DNA from: Streptomyces sp. NBC_00442
Lineage (GTDB): Bacteria > Actinomycetota > Actinomycetes > Streptomycetales > Streptomycetaceae
Direction of reading: 5' to 3'
DNA length: 64,000 nt
Assembly (NCBI RefSeq): GCF_036014195.1
Contig: NZ_CP107918.1
Span: 1 to 64,000 of the forward strand
Each line of letters begins with the position of its first letter. Position 1 is the first letter of the stretch. The position numbers and the translations under genes are program-made. Of the stretch, positions 27,252 to 36,063 are shown in pieces. The notes beneath the pieces are model-generated. The model saw only the letters and a program-made list of their open reading frames with translations, had not been told where the DNA came from and made no database searches.

Positions 27252-27437
27252 GTTTCCGAAGTACCGATGGCCGCAGCCCCGCCACAGGGCGCACATAGGC
27301 GTGACCCGGGGCGTGTTGGGATTCGACAGGAGCGAAGGGACCAAACGGACCCTCGAAGGACGTCACCCGCCCCACCTGCCACAGCAGACGTCCACTGACT
27401 CAGCCCACCGCAGCGGTCCACCAACTAAACTGTAATG

Positions 27438-27464
27438 AAACACCCCTGACAGGACAAAACGCTC
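27438..27464 (-). repeat. 27-base inverted repeat, right copy
   Basis: Reverse complement reads GAGCGTTTTGTCCTGTCAGG then GGTGTTT, one mismatch from 23151-27 bases. It lies between the IS5-family gene and the large transposase at 27612. The 27252-27611 stretch has no other feature that I can support. Confidence 0.6.
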
Positions 27465-27611
27465 ATTTAGCTTGTGCTTTATGGTCTGGCCTCGAACGAT
27501 GCCCCGAACGTGATCGCCCGTAGGTGGATTCCGGGGACGTGAGCACGGGCCTTTGCCTGATGCTGTGCTCCGACCAACGAGGCGCTTGACCGGCACGAAG
27601 GCCGTGGGGGA

Positions 27612-29063
27612 ATGAGTCTGCTCCATCAGGATGGTCAGCGGGATGCGTTCGCTGTGGCGTCACACTTCCGGAACGACTTCTACGCATCTCTGACCAGTCG
27701 GCGCGATGGCCTGTTCGAGGTCACGGACGCGCTGCTGTGCGCAGACGGGCCGGTGACTTCTCCGGTGGATCTGACACTGCTGGCCGAGCACCGCCGTGGA
27801 CACGGCGCTCTCTACGGGGCTTTGAACGAGGGCCGCATCGACGCGGTGCGGTTGCGGCGGACGCTGGCCGCGCTGCCCCAGCCGAAGGCCGCCGACGGCC
27901 GGCTTGTCCTGGCCGTGGATGTGAGCAACTGGCTGCGGCCGGACGCGGAATGCAGTGAGGACAGGCTGTTCTGCCACACCTTCGGCCGGGGTCGGGACCA
28001 GCACCTGATGATCCCGGGCTGGCCATACTCCTTCGTCGCCGCGTTGGAGGCGGGCCGCACCTCTTGGTGCCAGCTGCTGGACGCGGTGCGGCTCGGCCCC
28101 GAGGACGACGTCGCCGAGGTCACCGCGCGACAGGTCCGCCGGGTGGTCGAGGATCTGCTCGTCGCCGGGCGGTGGCGCGAGGGCGAACCGGACATCCTGG
28201 TCGTCTTCGACGCCGGTTACGACGCTCCGCGCATGGCCTACCTTCTCGGCGGACTGCCCGTCGAGGTCCTGGGGCGGATGCGCTCGGACCGTGTCATGCG
28301 CCGGCCGACACCCACGCAGCTGGAGTACGCCGGAGCGTATCCCCAGGGAGGACGCCCTCCGAAGCACAGCAAGGAGTTCCGGTTCATCAAGCCCGAGACC
28401 TGGGGCGAGCCCGACGCGGCGACCGTCCAGATCGCCGACCGCTACGGCACAGCCCTGGCGATGGCCTGGGACCGCCTCCACCCTCGTCTCACCACCCGCT
28501 CCGCATGGATCGACCACGACAGAGAACTCCCCGTCATCGAAGGGACGGTGATCGGTCTGGAGGTCGACCGCCTACCCGGCGGTGGAGACCCGCTGCCGCT
28601 GTGGCTGTGGTCCTCCGCCATCGGTATGACCGGCTCCGACGTGGATCTGCGATGGCAGGTTTTCCTGCGGCGCTTCGACCTGGAACACACCTTCCGGATG
28701 ATCAAGCAGACGCTCGGCTGGACCCGGCCCAAGCTCCGAACGCCACAAGCCGCGGACCTGTGGACGTGGCTGATCATCGTCGCGCACACCCAGTTGCGGC
28801 TTGCCCGGCCACTCGCCGAAGACGTCCGGCGGCCCTGGGAACGGCCGACCCAACCGAACAGGCTCACCCCGGCCCGGGTCCGCCGGGGGTTCAGGAACCT
28901 CCGTCCGGCCTTGCCCTGTCCGGCCCGTGCGCCGAAACCGTCGCGGCCCGGCACCGGCAGGCCCCTCGGCTCGAAGAACAAGCGGCCCGCCACCCGCTAC
29001 GACGTGGGCAAAACCGTCAGACGACCCGAGACCATCATCGAACGCGACCGAGCCAGACCCTGA
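27612..29063 (+). mobile_element. large DDE transposase (NF041680/IS701-like), complete
   Basis: 483 residues starting MSLLHQDGQRDAFAVASHFR. RLVLAVDVSNWLR carries the first catalytic Asp, DILVVFDAGYDAPRMAYLLG the second, and FDLEHTFRMIKQTLGWTRPK the Glu. The C terminus has RRGFRNLRPALPCPARAPKP and SKNKRPATRYDVGKT. This is the full-length version of the truncated gene at 15650-16933, and both share the GGTTTTGCCCAC-type end. GGGGGA precedes the ATG. Likely mobile. Confidence 0.85.
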
Positions 29064-29508
29064 CGAGGTCGCGGGAGACCTCGGCGGTCAGGTCGCAGTG
29101 GGTATGTAGGGCGCTGCTGCTTCCTGGGCCATCGTCCGAAGGATGCCTTCGAGAGCACCAAGGCAGGCATCCGCCCGCTCCCTGGCCCATGCAACTGCCA
29201 GAGCGGCGCGGCCCTGGCCGGGCCAGGCGGGCCAAGAAATCCAGGGTCTCGCACCGTCTCCGGAGGCTCGGCGTACGTCCCTCTGCTACCGGATCGAACC
29301 TGCGGGAGGTGCCCCCCCGTCGTAGCGCTCGGTCGCAGGCTGGACCGCTCTCTCTCCCACACACACCGGTAGCCGGCTCCGTACAGGCAGCCGCGGGCGG
29401 TCGCCGGTCGCCCGTGGTGATTTCGGGGATCCCGGCGCAGCCTGGTGGCAACGGGTGTGCCCCGGTCGCGGGCGGCGGTCGGGGCACGGTCGTCAGCTGT
29501 CGGGTTGG
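29064..29508. other. intergenic, nothing recognisable
   Basis: About 445 bases between the transposase stop and the 3' end of the leftward N-glycosidase gene. Open frames on both strands overlap each other and show no domain resemblance. The first part should contain the right end of the insertion sequence; the rest would hold a terminator for the leftward cluster, which I could not identify. Confidence 0.4.
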
Positions 29509-30012
29509 TCAGTTTTCTGTGGCGTTCAGGGCGAGGCGGTTCACGGTGGCGATGACCTCGTCGGCGAGGGATTGTGCGTCGCTGATGGTGAGGTAGGTGA
29601 CGTCGGCGACGGTGTGGAGGCCGCGGACGAGGAAGGCGTAGTCCGCGCCGTCTTCGAGGAGGAGGACGATGGGCTTGCCCAGTGCGGAGGCCCAGCCGAT
29701 CTCGATGTGGGTGCCGGGGGAAGCGGGGTGGCCAGGGAAGGCGACGAAGACGGTGCTCGCGGAGATCTCGTCGTAGTCCAGGCGGGTGCACTCGTCGGGG
29801 GTGAGGAACTTCGCGCCCCACGATTCGCGGCGGTGGGCGTTGTAGACGTGGTAGTCCTCGGCCTCCAGGCGCTCGATGAGCGTCTCGAAGCGGGTACGGG
29901 CCTCGGTGTTCATGGCGCCGTCCGCGTCGACGAGGGCCTTGAAGGGGCCGCCGAGGAAGACGCTGCGGGTCTGCCGGCCAGCTGTGGTGGGGGCTGCGGT
30001 CGTGGTGGTCAC
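29509..30012 (-). CDS. MilB-like nucleotide N-glycosidase
   Basis: 167 residues of the nucleoside deoxyribosyltransferase fold: SVFLGGPFKALVDADG (substrate loop), NAHRRESWGAKFLTPDECTR, LDYDEISASTVFVAFPG and GTHIEIGWASALGKPIVLLL, where the Glu of T-H-I-E-I is the family nucleophile. In mildiomycin synthesis MilB cleaves hydroxymethyl-CMP to the free base; that reaction fits the neighbours here. The start overlaps the methyltransferase stop by four bases (ATGA type), showing coupling. It is the last gene of the leftward three-gene operon. Cytoplasmic. Specific substrate inferred from context. Confidence 0.75.
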   Translation of the reverse strand: MTTTTAAPTTAGRQTRSVFLGGPFKALVDADGAMNTEARTRFETLIERLEAEDYHVYNAHRRESWGAKFLTPDECTRLDYDEISASTVFVAFPGHPASPGTHIEIGWASALGKPIVLLLEDGADYAFLVRGLHTVADVTYLTISDAQSLADEVIATVNRLALNATEN

Positions 30013-30755
30013 TGCTTGACTCCCGTGACGATGTGGAACGGCGGGTGGGCGGTCTCGGCCGGGTTCGGTCCGGGCAGGGCCGAGGGGTCGGACAGGAGGG
30101 GTTCCTCGACGGTCAAGTCGGTGAAGCCGGCCTCGGTCAGGACGTCGAGGTAGGTCTGGCGGGGCCAGTGGTGGTCGATGAGCTCCAGCGGCTCGCGTCC
30201 GCCGGGCTGGTCCAGGAGGACCTGGCGGCGCTCGCCGGGGGCGTAGGTGCGGCCGGGTTCGCCGCTGCGGAAGGTGGCGAAGCGGACGCCCGTGGTGGCG
30301 GGGTTGGTGTCCAGGACCGCGTAGCGGGCGCCGGGGCGCAGGACACGGTGGACCTCGGCGGCGATCTCGTGGAGGACCGGGACTTCGCCGACGTTGATGA
30401 AGACGTAGCAGGACATGGCCGCGTCGATCGAGTCGTCGGCGAGGAAGGTCAGTTTGCCGCTGTCGATCTGCCGGTAGTCGATGCGGGGGTGCGGACGCAG
30501 GGCCTGGGCGATTTCCAGCATGTGGGGGGAGATGTCGGCGGCCACGACCCGGACGTCGTCGCAGGATTCGGTGACGCGGGTGGCGACCTTGCCGGGGCCG
30601 CAGCCGTAATCCAGGACCGTGCGTACGGCAGGGGTGGCGATGCCGAGGGTGCGGAAGACGGCCGGGTAGCCGATGAGGCGCTCGGGGAGGTCGTCGTAGG
30701 CGTCGAAGCCGTCGGCGATCGAGGGCGTGGACTGCCAGTGGGTGCTGGTCGTCAT
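30009..30755 (-). CDS. SAM-dependent methyltransferase
   Basis: 248 residues, class I Rossmann methyltransferase: motif I VLDYGCGPG at 47-55, motif II VVAADISPHMLEIA, a DAAMSCYVFINVGEV segment and LRPGARYAVLD. The 70-residue C-terminal part (RTYAPGERRQVLL, HHWPRQTYLDVLTEAGF) resembles small-molecule O- or N-methyltransferases. It lies 13 bases after the thymidylate-synthase-like gene and overlaps the N-glycosidase gene. In a bacimethrin-type pathway the methyl group goes on O2 of hydroxymethylcytosine. That is a prediction from the gene set, not from the sequence of this enzyme. Confidence 0.8.
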   Translation of the reverse strand: MTTSTHWQSTPSIADGFDAYDDLPERLIGYPAVFRTLGIATPAVRTVLDYGCGPGKVATRVTESCDDVRVVAADISPHMLEIAQALRPHPRIDYRQIDSGKLTFLADDSIDAAMSCYVFINVGEVPVLHEIAAEVHRVLRPGARYAVLDTNPATTGVRFATFRSGEPGRTYAPGERRQVLLDQPGGREPLELIDHHWPRQTYLDVLTEAGFTDLTVEEPLLSDPSALPGPNPAETAHPPFHIVTGVKQ

Positions 30756-30768
30756 GGCGGGATGCCTT

Positions 30769-31785
30769 TCAGCTGGCGACGGGGACGGGTGCGGGGGCTG
30801 CGACGCGTGCGGGGCAGATGCTCGGCCAGCGCTCTTCCATCAGACGGCGGTAGAGCGGCCACAGGCGGGTCAGTTGCTCTTCACCGACGTGTTCCTTGCT
30901 GCGGATGCGGCGGTGGATCTCGAAGAGGACCAGGACCTGGGCCCAGTACTCGGGCAGCCCGTGGATGCTCGGATCGGCGGCGAGCCGGTGGCGGCCGGTG
31001 CGTAGCTGCTCTTCCACGGCGAGGACCTCGCGTACGTAGGGCCAGTTGTCGCCTTCCGGCATGGACGGGAAGGGACATGCCGGGGGCTCGTCGGACGCCG
31101 GGTCGGCGAGGACTTCCAAGGCGCGCGCGTGGTCGGGGTCGTAGAGGTGGAGGGAGCCGACCTGGTGTACGTACGAGCCGAGGGGGACGCCGAGTTCGCG
31201 GGCGAGCATCTCCTGGAGGAAGGTGAAGGAGAAGACGTCGCTGGTCATGCCGCGGTAGACGTCGTTGGCGCGCATGAACCCGACACCGTGCAGGGCGCCT
31301 TCGCGCAGCAGGAACTGCAGACCGAGGGTGCAGGAGACGTCCGGGTTGCCGGGGACCTGGAGTTCCTCGCCGCGGAAGATCTGGATGACCGCGCGCTTGG
31401 AGTCCGGGTCGTCCCGAAGGGTTTCCGCTACGGCCGGCCACTGGTCGGGCCTGCCTTCGGCGGCCCCGAACAGGGCGCGGCCGTAGGCGGTGCCGGTCAG
31501 CCGGTGTCCGTCGGCGGAGTACTTGCGGATGCTGGGCGCGTAGTACGCGATGAAGTCGAGGTCGTCCCGGCCTGCCAGGTACCAGAGGGCTTCGGCGAAG
31601 TTGAAGACGATGTTCAGGCGCCGGGCCGGCACGAACGGAACCCGCTGGTCGGCCCGCGCGAGCCGGAAGCGGACACCGATCTGCTCGCGGCTGGCGTAGC
31701 CGCGCGGGGCGTTGCGGTAGGCGGGCTCGTCGATCAGCCACCGCAGCATGTGTGGGTAGGCATGGTGAAAGGTTTCGAAGTCCAC
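30769..31785 (-). CDS. thymidylate-synthase-fold enzyme, predicted cytidylate hydroxymethylase
   Basis: 338 residues from GTG 31785 (AGAGAG upstream). Thymidylate synthase landmarks: catalytic Cys152 in VSCTLGLQF (C-x4-QF as in PCHxxxQF), Arg172 and Asp175 in FMRANDVYRG, and SLHLYDPDHA. Position 183 is Asp (GMTSDVFSF), exactly 31 residues after the Cys, as is Asn177 of E. coli ThyA, which reads uracil. T4 dCMP hydroxymethylase has Asp there, and Asn-to-Asp mutants of ThyA turn to cytosine nucleotides. The enzyme is therefore predicted to add a one-carbon unit from methylene-tetrahydrofolate to C5 of (d)CMP, like MilA or the bacimethrin enzyme. It heads the leftward operon with methyltransferase and N-glycosidase. 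Confidence 0.8.
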   Translation of the reverse strand: MDFETFHHAYPHMLRWLIDEPAYRNAPRGYASREQIGVRFRLARADQRVPFVPARRLNIVFNFAEALWYLAGRDDLDFIAYYAPSIRKYSADGHRLTGTAYGRALFGAAEGRPDQWPAVAETLRDDPDSKRAVIQIFRGEELQVPGNPDVSCTLGLQFLLREGALHGVGFMRANDVYRGMTSDVFSFTFLQEMLARELGVPLGSYVHQVGSLHLYDPDHARALEVLADPASDEPPACPFPSMPEGDNWPYVREVLAVEEQLRTGRHRLAADPSIHGLPEYWAQVLVLFEIHRRIRSKEHVGEEQLTRLWPLYRRLMEERWPSICPARVAAPAPVPVAS

Positions 31786-32140
31786 GGAGTCGCTCTCTGC
31801 CGACGATGATCCACTCCGGTGGGAACGTACTGTCCGCCCGCCCCGGCCCCTGCCGGGCGGCGGGCTCCGAAACTGAGCGGCCAAGTGGACAAGGCCGCAG
31901 GTCAGAAGCGCTCAAGGTAACTCGGACGGCGGAGCCGATCTCTCTCCCAGTTTTCCGGATGCCGCCCACCCATCGGGTGAACCGTTGATCCGGATATGCC
32001 GGATAGCCGCAGGTCAGGCGAGGGAGAAACGTCAATTCAGGTACCCGTGTCGGGCATCGGGCGTTAACCGCGCTGCGACTGTGTGACGATCTTGGGTCGG
32101 AGGCCGTCGAACCGTCGGCGGGCGGTACCTGGAGGTCCCG
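31786..32140. promoter_or_regulatory. divergent promoter region of the nucleotide cluster
   Basis: 355 bases between the leftward hydroxymethylase operon and the rightward dehydrogenase. Within it, ATCCGG-ATATG-CCGGAT at 31988-32004 is a six-base-arm palindrome, and another TCCGGAT lies about 33 bases to its left. This could be an operator serving both transcripts. No -10/-35 pair is convincing, and no regulator gene is adjacent. Confidence 0.35.
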
Positions 32141-33172
32141 ATGGCCAGCGGTGTGATGTCGGCGGCGGTACTGCGAGCCTTGGGCAAGTCCCTGGAGATC
32201 GAGCTCCGCCCGCGCCCCGTCCCGGGTCCGGGACAGGTACTCGTCCGCGTTCGTGCGGCCGGCCTGTGCCACACCGATCTCCACCTGGCCGACGGCTCCG
32301 CCGTCACCCCTCCGCTGCCCATCGTCCTCGGGCACGAGATCGCCGGGGAGGTCGTCGAAGTCGGTTCCGGTGTCCGGGCTGCTCCCGGCGACCGGGTCCT
32401 GGCCTACTACTACGAGGGCTGCGGCGCCTGCACCTGGTGCGCGACCGGCTCGGAGAACCTCTGCCCCATCCCCGCGGCCAAGGTCGGCTTCGACTCCGAC
32501 GGCGGACTGTGCGAGTACTACCTGGCCGGCGCCCGCTCCCTGGTGCCGATCGCGGACAGCGTGTCCTTCGCGGAAGCCGCCGTCCTCGGCTGCTCGGGAA
32601 CGACCGCCGTACGCGTCGTCAGGTCCGTGGCCCGGACCGTCGCCGGTGAGACCCTCACGGTCATCGGCGCGGGCGGGGTAGGTCTGGCCGTCGTCCAGGT
32701 TGCCGTCGCGGACGGAGCGCGCGTCATCGCCGTCGACCCCCACGCGGCGAGCCGGGAACAGGCCCGCCGGTACGGGGCACACAACGTAATCGACCCGACC
32801 GCGAGCGACCCGGTCGCCGCCGTCCACACCTCGACGGACGGACACGGATGCGACGTGGTCGTCGACACAGTCGGCAACACGCACTCCCCCGGCCAGGCCG
32901 TACGGATGACAGGCACCCGCGGCCGTGTCGTCCTCGTCGGCTACACGGGCAAGCCAGCGAACCTGGACATCCTCGACGTGGTCGTACGCGAGACCGAGAT
33001 CCGCGGCTCCGTCGGCGCCACCCTCGCCGACGCCCACACCGTCATGCAGATGGCCGAAGCCGGCCGCATCCGCGGACACGTGGAAGCCGAGTACCCCCTG
33101 GAACATGTCAACCAAGCCATGGCCCGCCTCGCCGCCGGCAACGTCACGGGGCGCCTGGTCATCACCCCCTGA
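32141..33172 (+). CDS. zinc-dependent alcohol dehydrogenase
   Basis: 343 residues of the medium-chain dehydrogenase family. Catalytic zinc ligands lie in AAGLCHTDLHL and VLGHEIAGEVV; the structural zinc lobe is CGACTWCATGSENLC; the nucleotide fold is VIGAGGVGLAVVQVA, followed by VIAVDPHAASREQARRYGAH (Asp favours NAD). GGAGG lies six bases before ATG 32141. Divergent from the hydroxymethylase operon, it could oxidise or reduce a hydroxymethyl group, but it may equally be unrelated. Complete. Confidence 0.85.
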   Translation: MASGVMSAAVLRALGKSLEIELRPRPVPGPGQVLVRVRAAGLCHTDLHLADGSAVTPPLPIVLGHEIAGEVVEVGSGVRAAPGDRVLAYYYEGCGACTWCATGSENLCPIPAAKVGFDSDGGLCEYYLAGARSLVPIADSVSFAEAAVLGCSGTTAVRVVRSVARTVAGETLTVIGAGGVGLAVVQVAVADGARVIAVDPHAASREQARRYGAHNVIDPTASDPVAAVHTSTDGHGCDVVVDTVGNTHSPGQAVRMTGTRGRVVLVGYTGKPANLDILDVVVRETEIRGSVGATLADAHTVMQMAEAGRIRGHVEAEYPLEHVNQAMARLAAGNVTGRLVITP

Positions 33173-33215
33173 AGGCAACGACCCCGGTCCGGATGGCCTG
33201 GAAGGCGCCAGGCCC

Positions 33216-33905
33216 ATGGGCCACGCGACACCCGGGAGGCTCCGCCCGATATCGAGCTGCACGGACGGTAATACTGGGGATTTGGCCGCCGACGGCGGCG
33301 AGGACCAGGCGCCGGCCGGACAGGACTCCGAGCAGGCACCTGCGGCCCCGGTCGCTTCCCCCGCTGCAGACGAGCGCCCCCGCACCCCCGAAGGCATCGA
33401 GGCCGAGTACTTTGCTTCGGCGGAGTGGCAGATCCTGCGTCACGCCGACGGGCGGGTCGTCCCCACCCTGCCCGCCGTGCCGGTCGACAGGACCCTGACA
33501 CAGCAGGAGTGGGAGGACGCGCTCACCATGGACCAGGGGGACCTCGCGGTCGCCGTCCTCGACGAGAAGCTGCATCTGTTGTACCGCCGGGGCGTTGACG
33601 ACCACCGCCTGTGGCACGCGGTCTTCGACGGCACCGCGTGGTCCGAGCCCATCGCCCTGGAAGAGCAGACCACCGGCGACGGGGCGGCGCTGGCCGCCTT
33701 CGACGGCAAGCTCCACGCCGTCTACCCCGCGGCCGGCACCCAACGACTCGTCCACACCGTCCTCGAAGACGGCGAATGGAGCAAGGCCCAGCCCATCGAC
33801 GGCCACGAGAGCGTCCAGGCCCCCGCGCTGCTGGCCCTGCCCGCCATGCCCAACAGCGCCGCAGCCCTTCTCCTCGTCCACGCCGGCCACACACCGGCCG
33901 AGTAA
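33216..33905 (+). CDS. hypothetical protein with beta-propeller-like repeats
   Basis: About 229 residues, start ATG 33216 with GGAAGG ten bases upstream, 43 bases after the dehydrogenase. The first 70 residues are acidic and Ala/Pro-rich. Then come repeated W-type blades: LAVAVLDEKLHLLYRRGVDD, HRLWHAVFDGTAWSEPIAL, DGAALAAFDGKLHAVYPAAG, RLVHTVLEDGEWSKAQPIDG. The pattern resembles sialidase/BNR-type or lectin-like propeller blades. No signal peptide is obvious. Could be a glycan-binding accessory; function unknown. Confidence 0.6.
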   Translation: MGHATPGRLRPISSCTDGNTGDLAADGGEDQAPAGQDSEQAPAAPVASPAADERPRTPEGIEAEYFASAEWQILRHADGRVVPTLPAVPVDRTLTQQEWEDALTMDQGDLAVAVLDEKLHLLYRRGVDDHRLWHAVFDGTAWSEPIALEEQTTGDGAALAAFDGKLHAVYPAAGTQRLVHTVLEDGEWSKAQPIDGHESVQAPALLALPAMPNSAAALLLVHAGHTPAE

Positions 33906-34019
33906 CAGCAGCTCTCTCCTACGACAACTGCCCCCGGCCGCCCTGGCCGGGGGGAGTTGGCTCGGGGACAGCCGAGGTGTACGTCGCTGCCACCTACGCG
34001 AGGCATCACAGCCTGCCGG

Positions 34020-34370
34020 TCACTCCGAGAAGTGCTTCTGTGCCTCATCAGCGAGCTGTGCGGCGGTCTTGCCGGTGGGGTACAGCAGCACCGTTCCGGC
34101 GGGGACGTCCTGCCCGGCCGGTGCGTCCGGCCAGGAGGGGGGTACGTGGACTTCGCGCAGTGTGTCGATCAGGTCGGGGAATCGGCCCTCCCGGCGGGCT
34201 TGGGCGAGGCGGGAGGACAGGTACCGGTACATCGACGGCATGTGCGGCAGCACGCCCTCCGAGGCGAGGCGGTACATGACCTGGCGCAGCCTGATGCCGC
34301 CCTCATGGCTCCCCACGATCTCCCGGGCCCGGTCCACGACGACCGCCCACCGGATCCGCTCCCGCGTCAT
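34020..34370 (-). CDS. hypothetical protein of plasmid/phage type
   Basis: 116 residues from ATG 34370: MTRERIRWAVVVDRAREIVG, GGIRLRQVMYRLASEGVLP, SMYRYLSSRLAQARREGRFPD, LIDTLREVHVPPSW. The R-Q-x-x-YRL ... Y-x-x-L-S ... AR-R-GRFPDLID pattern recurs as an N-terminal module of proteins on actinobacterial plasmids and phages, whose function I do not know. The short Pro-rich C terminus suggests it may be only the N-terminal part of such a protein. No Shine-Dalgarno seen. Confidence 0.55.
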   Translation of the reverse strand: MTRERIRWAVVVDRAREIVGSHEGGIRLRQVMYRLASEGVLPHMPSMYRYLSSRLAQARREGRFPDLIDTLREVHVPPSWPDAPAGQDVPAGTVLLYPTGKTAAQLADEAQKHFSE

Positions 34371-34559
34371 ACCGGTACATGCACATGTACCCATCGCGCC
34401 CCGGCCGGCTGCCCCCGGTCGAAGCCGGCCTCTCCCACGGCTATCGCGTGGGAGAGGTGTCGGCGACCGGAAACGGCTTGCCCGCGGGGTCTGACCAGCA
34501 GATATCCAGCATCCGGTGATGTCGGGTTCACACTGTCGGCAGTGGCCGGCGGAAGTTGT

Positions 34560-34847
34560 TCAGAGTCCGCTGCCCACGATTGAGCCGCCGAAGGTTCCAC
34601 CAGTCTGGAAGTTGTTGCCGACGCAATCGGCGGAGCCGAGGATGCCCTCGCAGTTGAGGACGTTGTCGAGGCCGATGCCCAGGAGACCCCCTCCGGGGGG
34701 CGGGTCGGCTGCGACGGACGGGGCGTTGACGTTCTGCGCGACCGTGCGCGGGGCGGCCAGGGCGGCCGGTGCGGCGGCCACAGCAGCGCCCAGCCCGGTG
34801 CAAACGGCCAACGCGATCGCGGCGACAGGGGCGGTGAAGCGAAACAT
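34560..34847 (-). CDS. small secreted protein
   Basis: 95 residues with a clear signal peptide (MFRFTAPVAAIALAVCTGLG, ending APAALAA) and a 60-residue mature part rich in Gly, Asn and Val with two Cys (NVLNCEGILGSADCVGNNF). GGAG lies five bases before the ATG. Resembles other Streptomyces short exported proteins; no named family. Confidence 0.7.
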   Translation of the reverse strand: MFRFTAPVAAIALAVCTGLGAAVAAAPAALAAPRTVAQNVNAPSVAADPPPGGGLLGIGLDNVLNCEGILGSADCVGNNFQTGGTFGGSIVGSGL

Positions 34848-35133
34848 CCTGACTCCTTCGTCTCCACAGCCGCGGTGTGCGGCTGCCCGCTCAGCTCAGC
34901 ACGGCCACCAAATGTCCGCAGCTCAGCGCCCTCTCTCCGGGTAGGGCAGCCGAATCGTTGGGACGAGTCCGACGCCCCAGCGCGTGGTCCTCTGCCTCTG
35001 GCCAGTAGCCAGCTATCGATGACGGTCACAGCGACGGATCGGAAACTAGGCCCATAATTCGAACACGTGACGCAATGGATTGAGCCACTCATTGCGAGGA
35101 GAATCCGCCATAACGTCCCCCGCTCCAGGCCCT

Positions 35134-35274
35134 ATGGCCAGGCCTCAACCGGTCACCTGGTCTCCCCAGACCGGTCCGTGCACCCGCTGCCACCAGCCGT
35201 GCTGCCGGTACGGCGTCGGCGGAAATCCCCTGTGCACCACGTGTCGCGAGCGACTGGCCAACGAGGGCCCATGA
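35134..35274 (+). CDS. very small zinc-ribbon protein
   Basis: 46 residues: MARPQPVTWSPQTGPCTRCH, then QPCCRYGVGGNPLCTTC. Two CxxC pairs about 17 residues apart (GPCTRC and PLCTTC) suggest one zinc site. Short proteins of this form are common in Streptomyces integrative elements and plasmids, often next to DUF6233 genes, which is the case here. Confidence 0.55.
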   Translation: MARPQPVTWSPQTGPCTRCHQPCCRYGVGGNPLCTTCRERLANEGP

Positions 35275-35432
35275 CAGCCGCGACCACCAGCGAGCGGAAA
35301 GAGCACGCCGGGCGCAGCACGGTAGAAGGGCATGACGGCAATGGCATACAGCCACCAGCCCGGCCAGGGAGGCGGTAGCTCCCTCGGCTTCGCCAGCCGC
35401 CTCCCCGACGAAGCGGCGAGCAGGTGCTGAGC

Positions 35433-35762
35433 ATGTACGACCCGCCTTCATCCGAACTGTCCCGCCTCGCAAAATTGCGCGTCGTGGAGGAGTACCAGGC
35501 GCACCAGCTGGAGCGGACGCGCGCTGTGATTCGCGAGTTCGAGGCCGAGCAGGAGCGTCTGCGCGAGCGGGAGAAGAAGCAGCGCATGCAGGTGTCGTGG
35601 AAACCGCAGCCCTCGTGCGCGGATGGCGGCGTCGCTCTGCTCCACCGGGGCAACTGCGGCCTGTACACGCAGGAGATGGGGTACCTCAACGCGCAGGAGG
35701 CGCAGATCGCGCCGGCCGAGGCGGGGATCGAGCCGTGCCAGGTGTGCCGCCCGCAGGACTGA
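35433..35762 (+). CDS. DUF6233 protein
   Basis: 109 residues: MYDPPSSELSRLAKLRVVEE, a charged coiled-coil (QLERTRAVIREFEAEQERLR), then WKPQPSCADGGVALLHRGN, CGLYTQEMGYLNAQEAQIA and IEPCQVCRPQD. This is the DUF6233 pattern, specific to streptomycetes and carried by integrative elements; function unknown. ATG 35433 or GTG 35424. Confidence 0.75.
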   Translation: MYDPPSSELSRLAKLRVVEEYQAHQLERTRAVIREFEAEQERLREREKKQRMQVSWKPQPSCADGGVALLHRGNCGLYTQEMGYLNAQEAQIAPAEAGIEPCQVCRPQD

Positions 35763-35825
35763 CCTGGGGGTGGACGAACGGCCGGACGCGATCGGGCAGG
35801 GCGCCGGTGTGGAAGGCATTACGGC

Positions 35826-36063
35826 ATGACGTGGTCCTTGCCCGAGCCGATACTGACCGTGGCCGTGGCCGTGAACAGTCCGGTACTGCCCGCCGTGCAC
35901 GCGGCGGAGCCGAAATGGGACGGGTTCCGCGCACAGCTCGCCGTGCACACAGGCGGTCGGGCAGTGCTGCGCTCTCGCCAGGGCACGGACCTGCTCGGGG
36001 CCTTCCCGGAGATTGGAGCGGCTGCCCTGGCGCAGCTGCCGCCGGACACGGGCCTGGACGGTG
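35826..36063 (+). pseudogene. ATP-dependent DNA ligase, N-terminal piece
   Basis: From MTWSLPEPILTVAVAVNSPV to LPPDTGLDG. Motif I is AAEPKWDGFRAQL with the adenylated Lys, followed by SRQGTDLLGAFPEI. The frame is broken at GLDG near 36063, where GELVVW would be expected; that continuation is found 2.14 kb away at 38205. This is one of three pieces of the same gene. Confidence 0.8.

Noticed and set aside
29509..30012. Simple nucleoside deoxyribosyltransferase of purine salvage
   Set aside because: Possible by fold, but the coupling with a hydroxymethylase-type enzyme and a methyltransferase favours a MilB-like role.
30881..33397. An 838-residue minus-strand frame covering the dehydrogenase
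   Set aside because: It is antisense to the zinc dehydrogenase and out of frame with the hydroxymethylase; Gly/Arg-rich with no motif.
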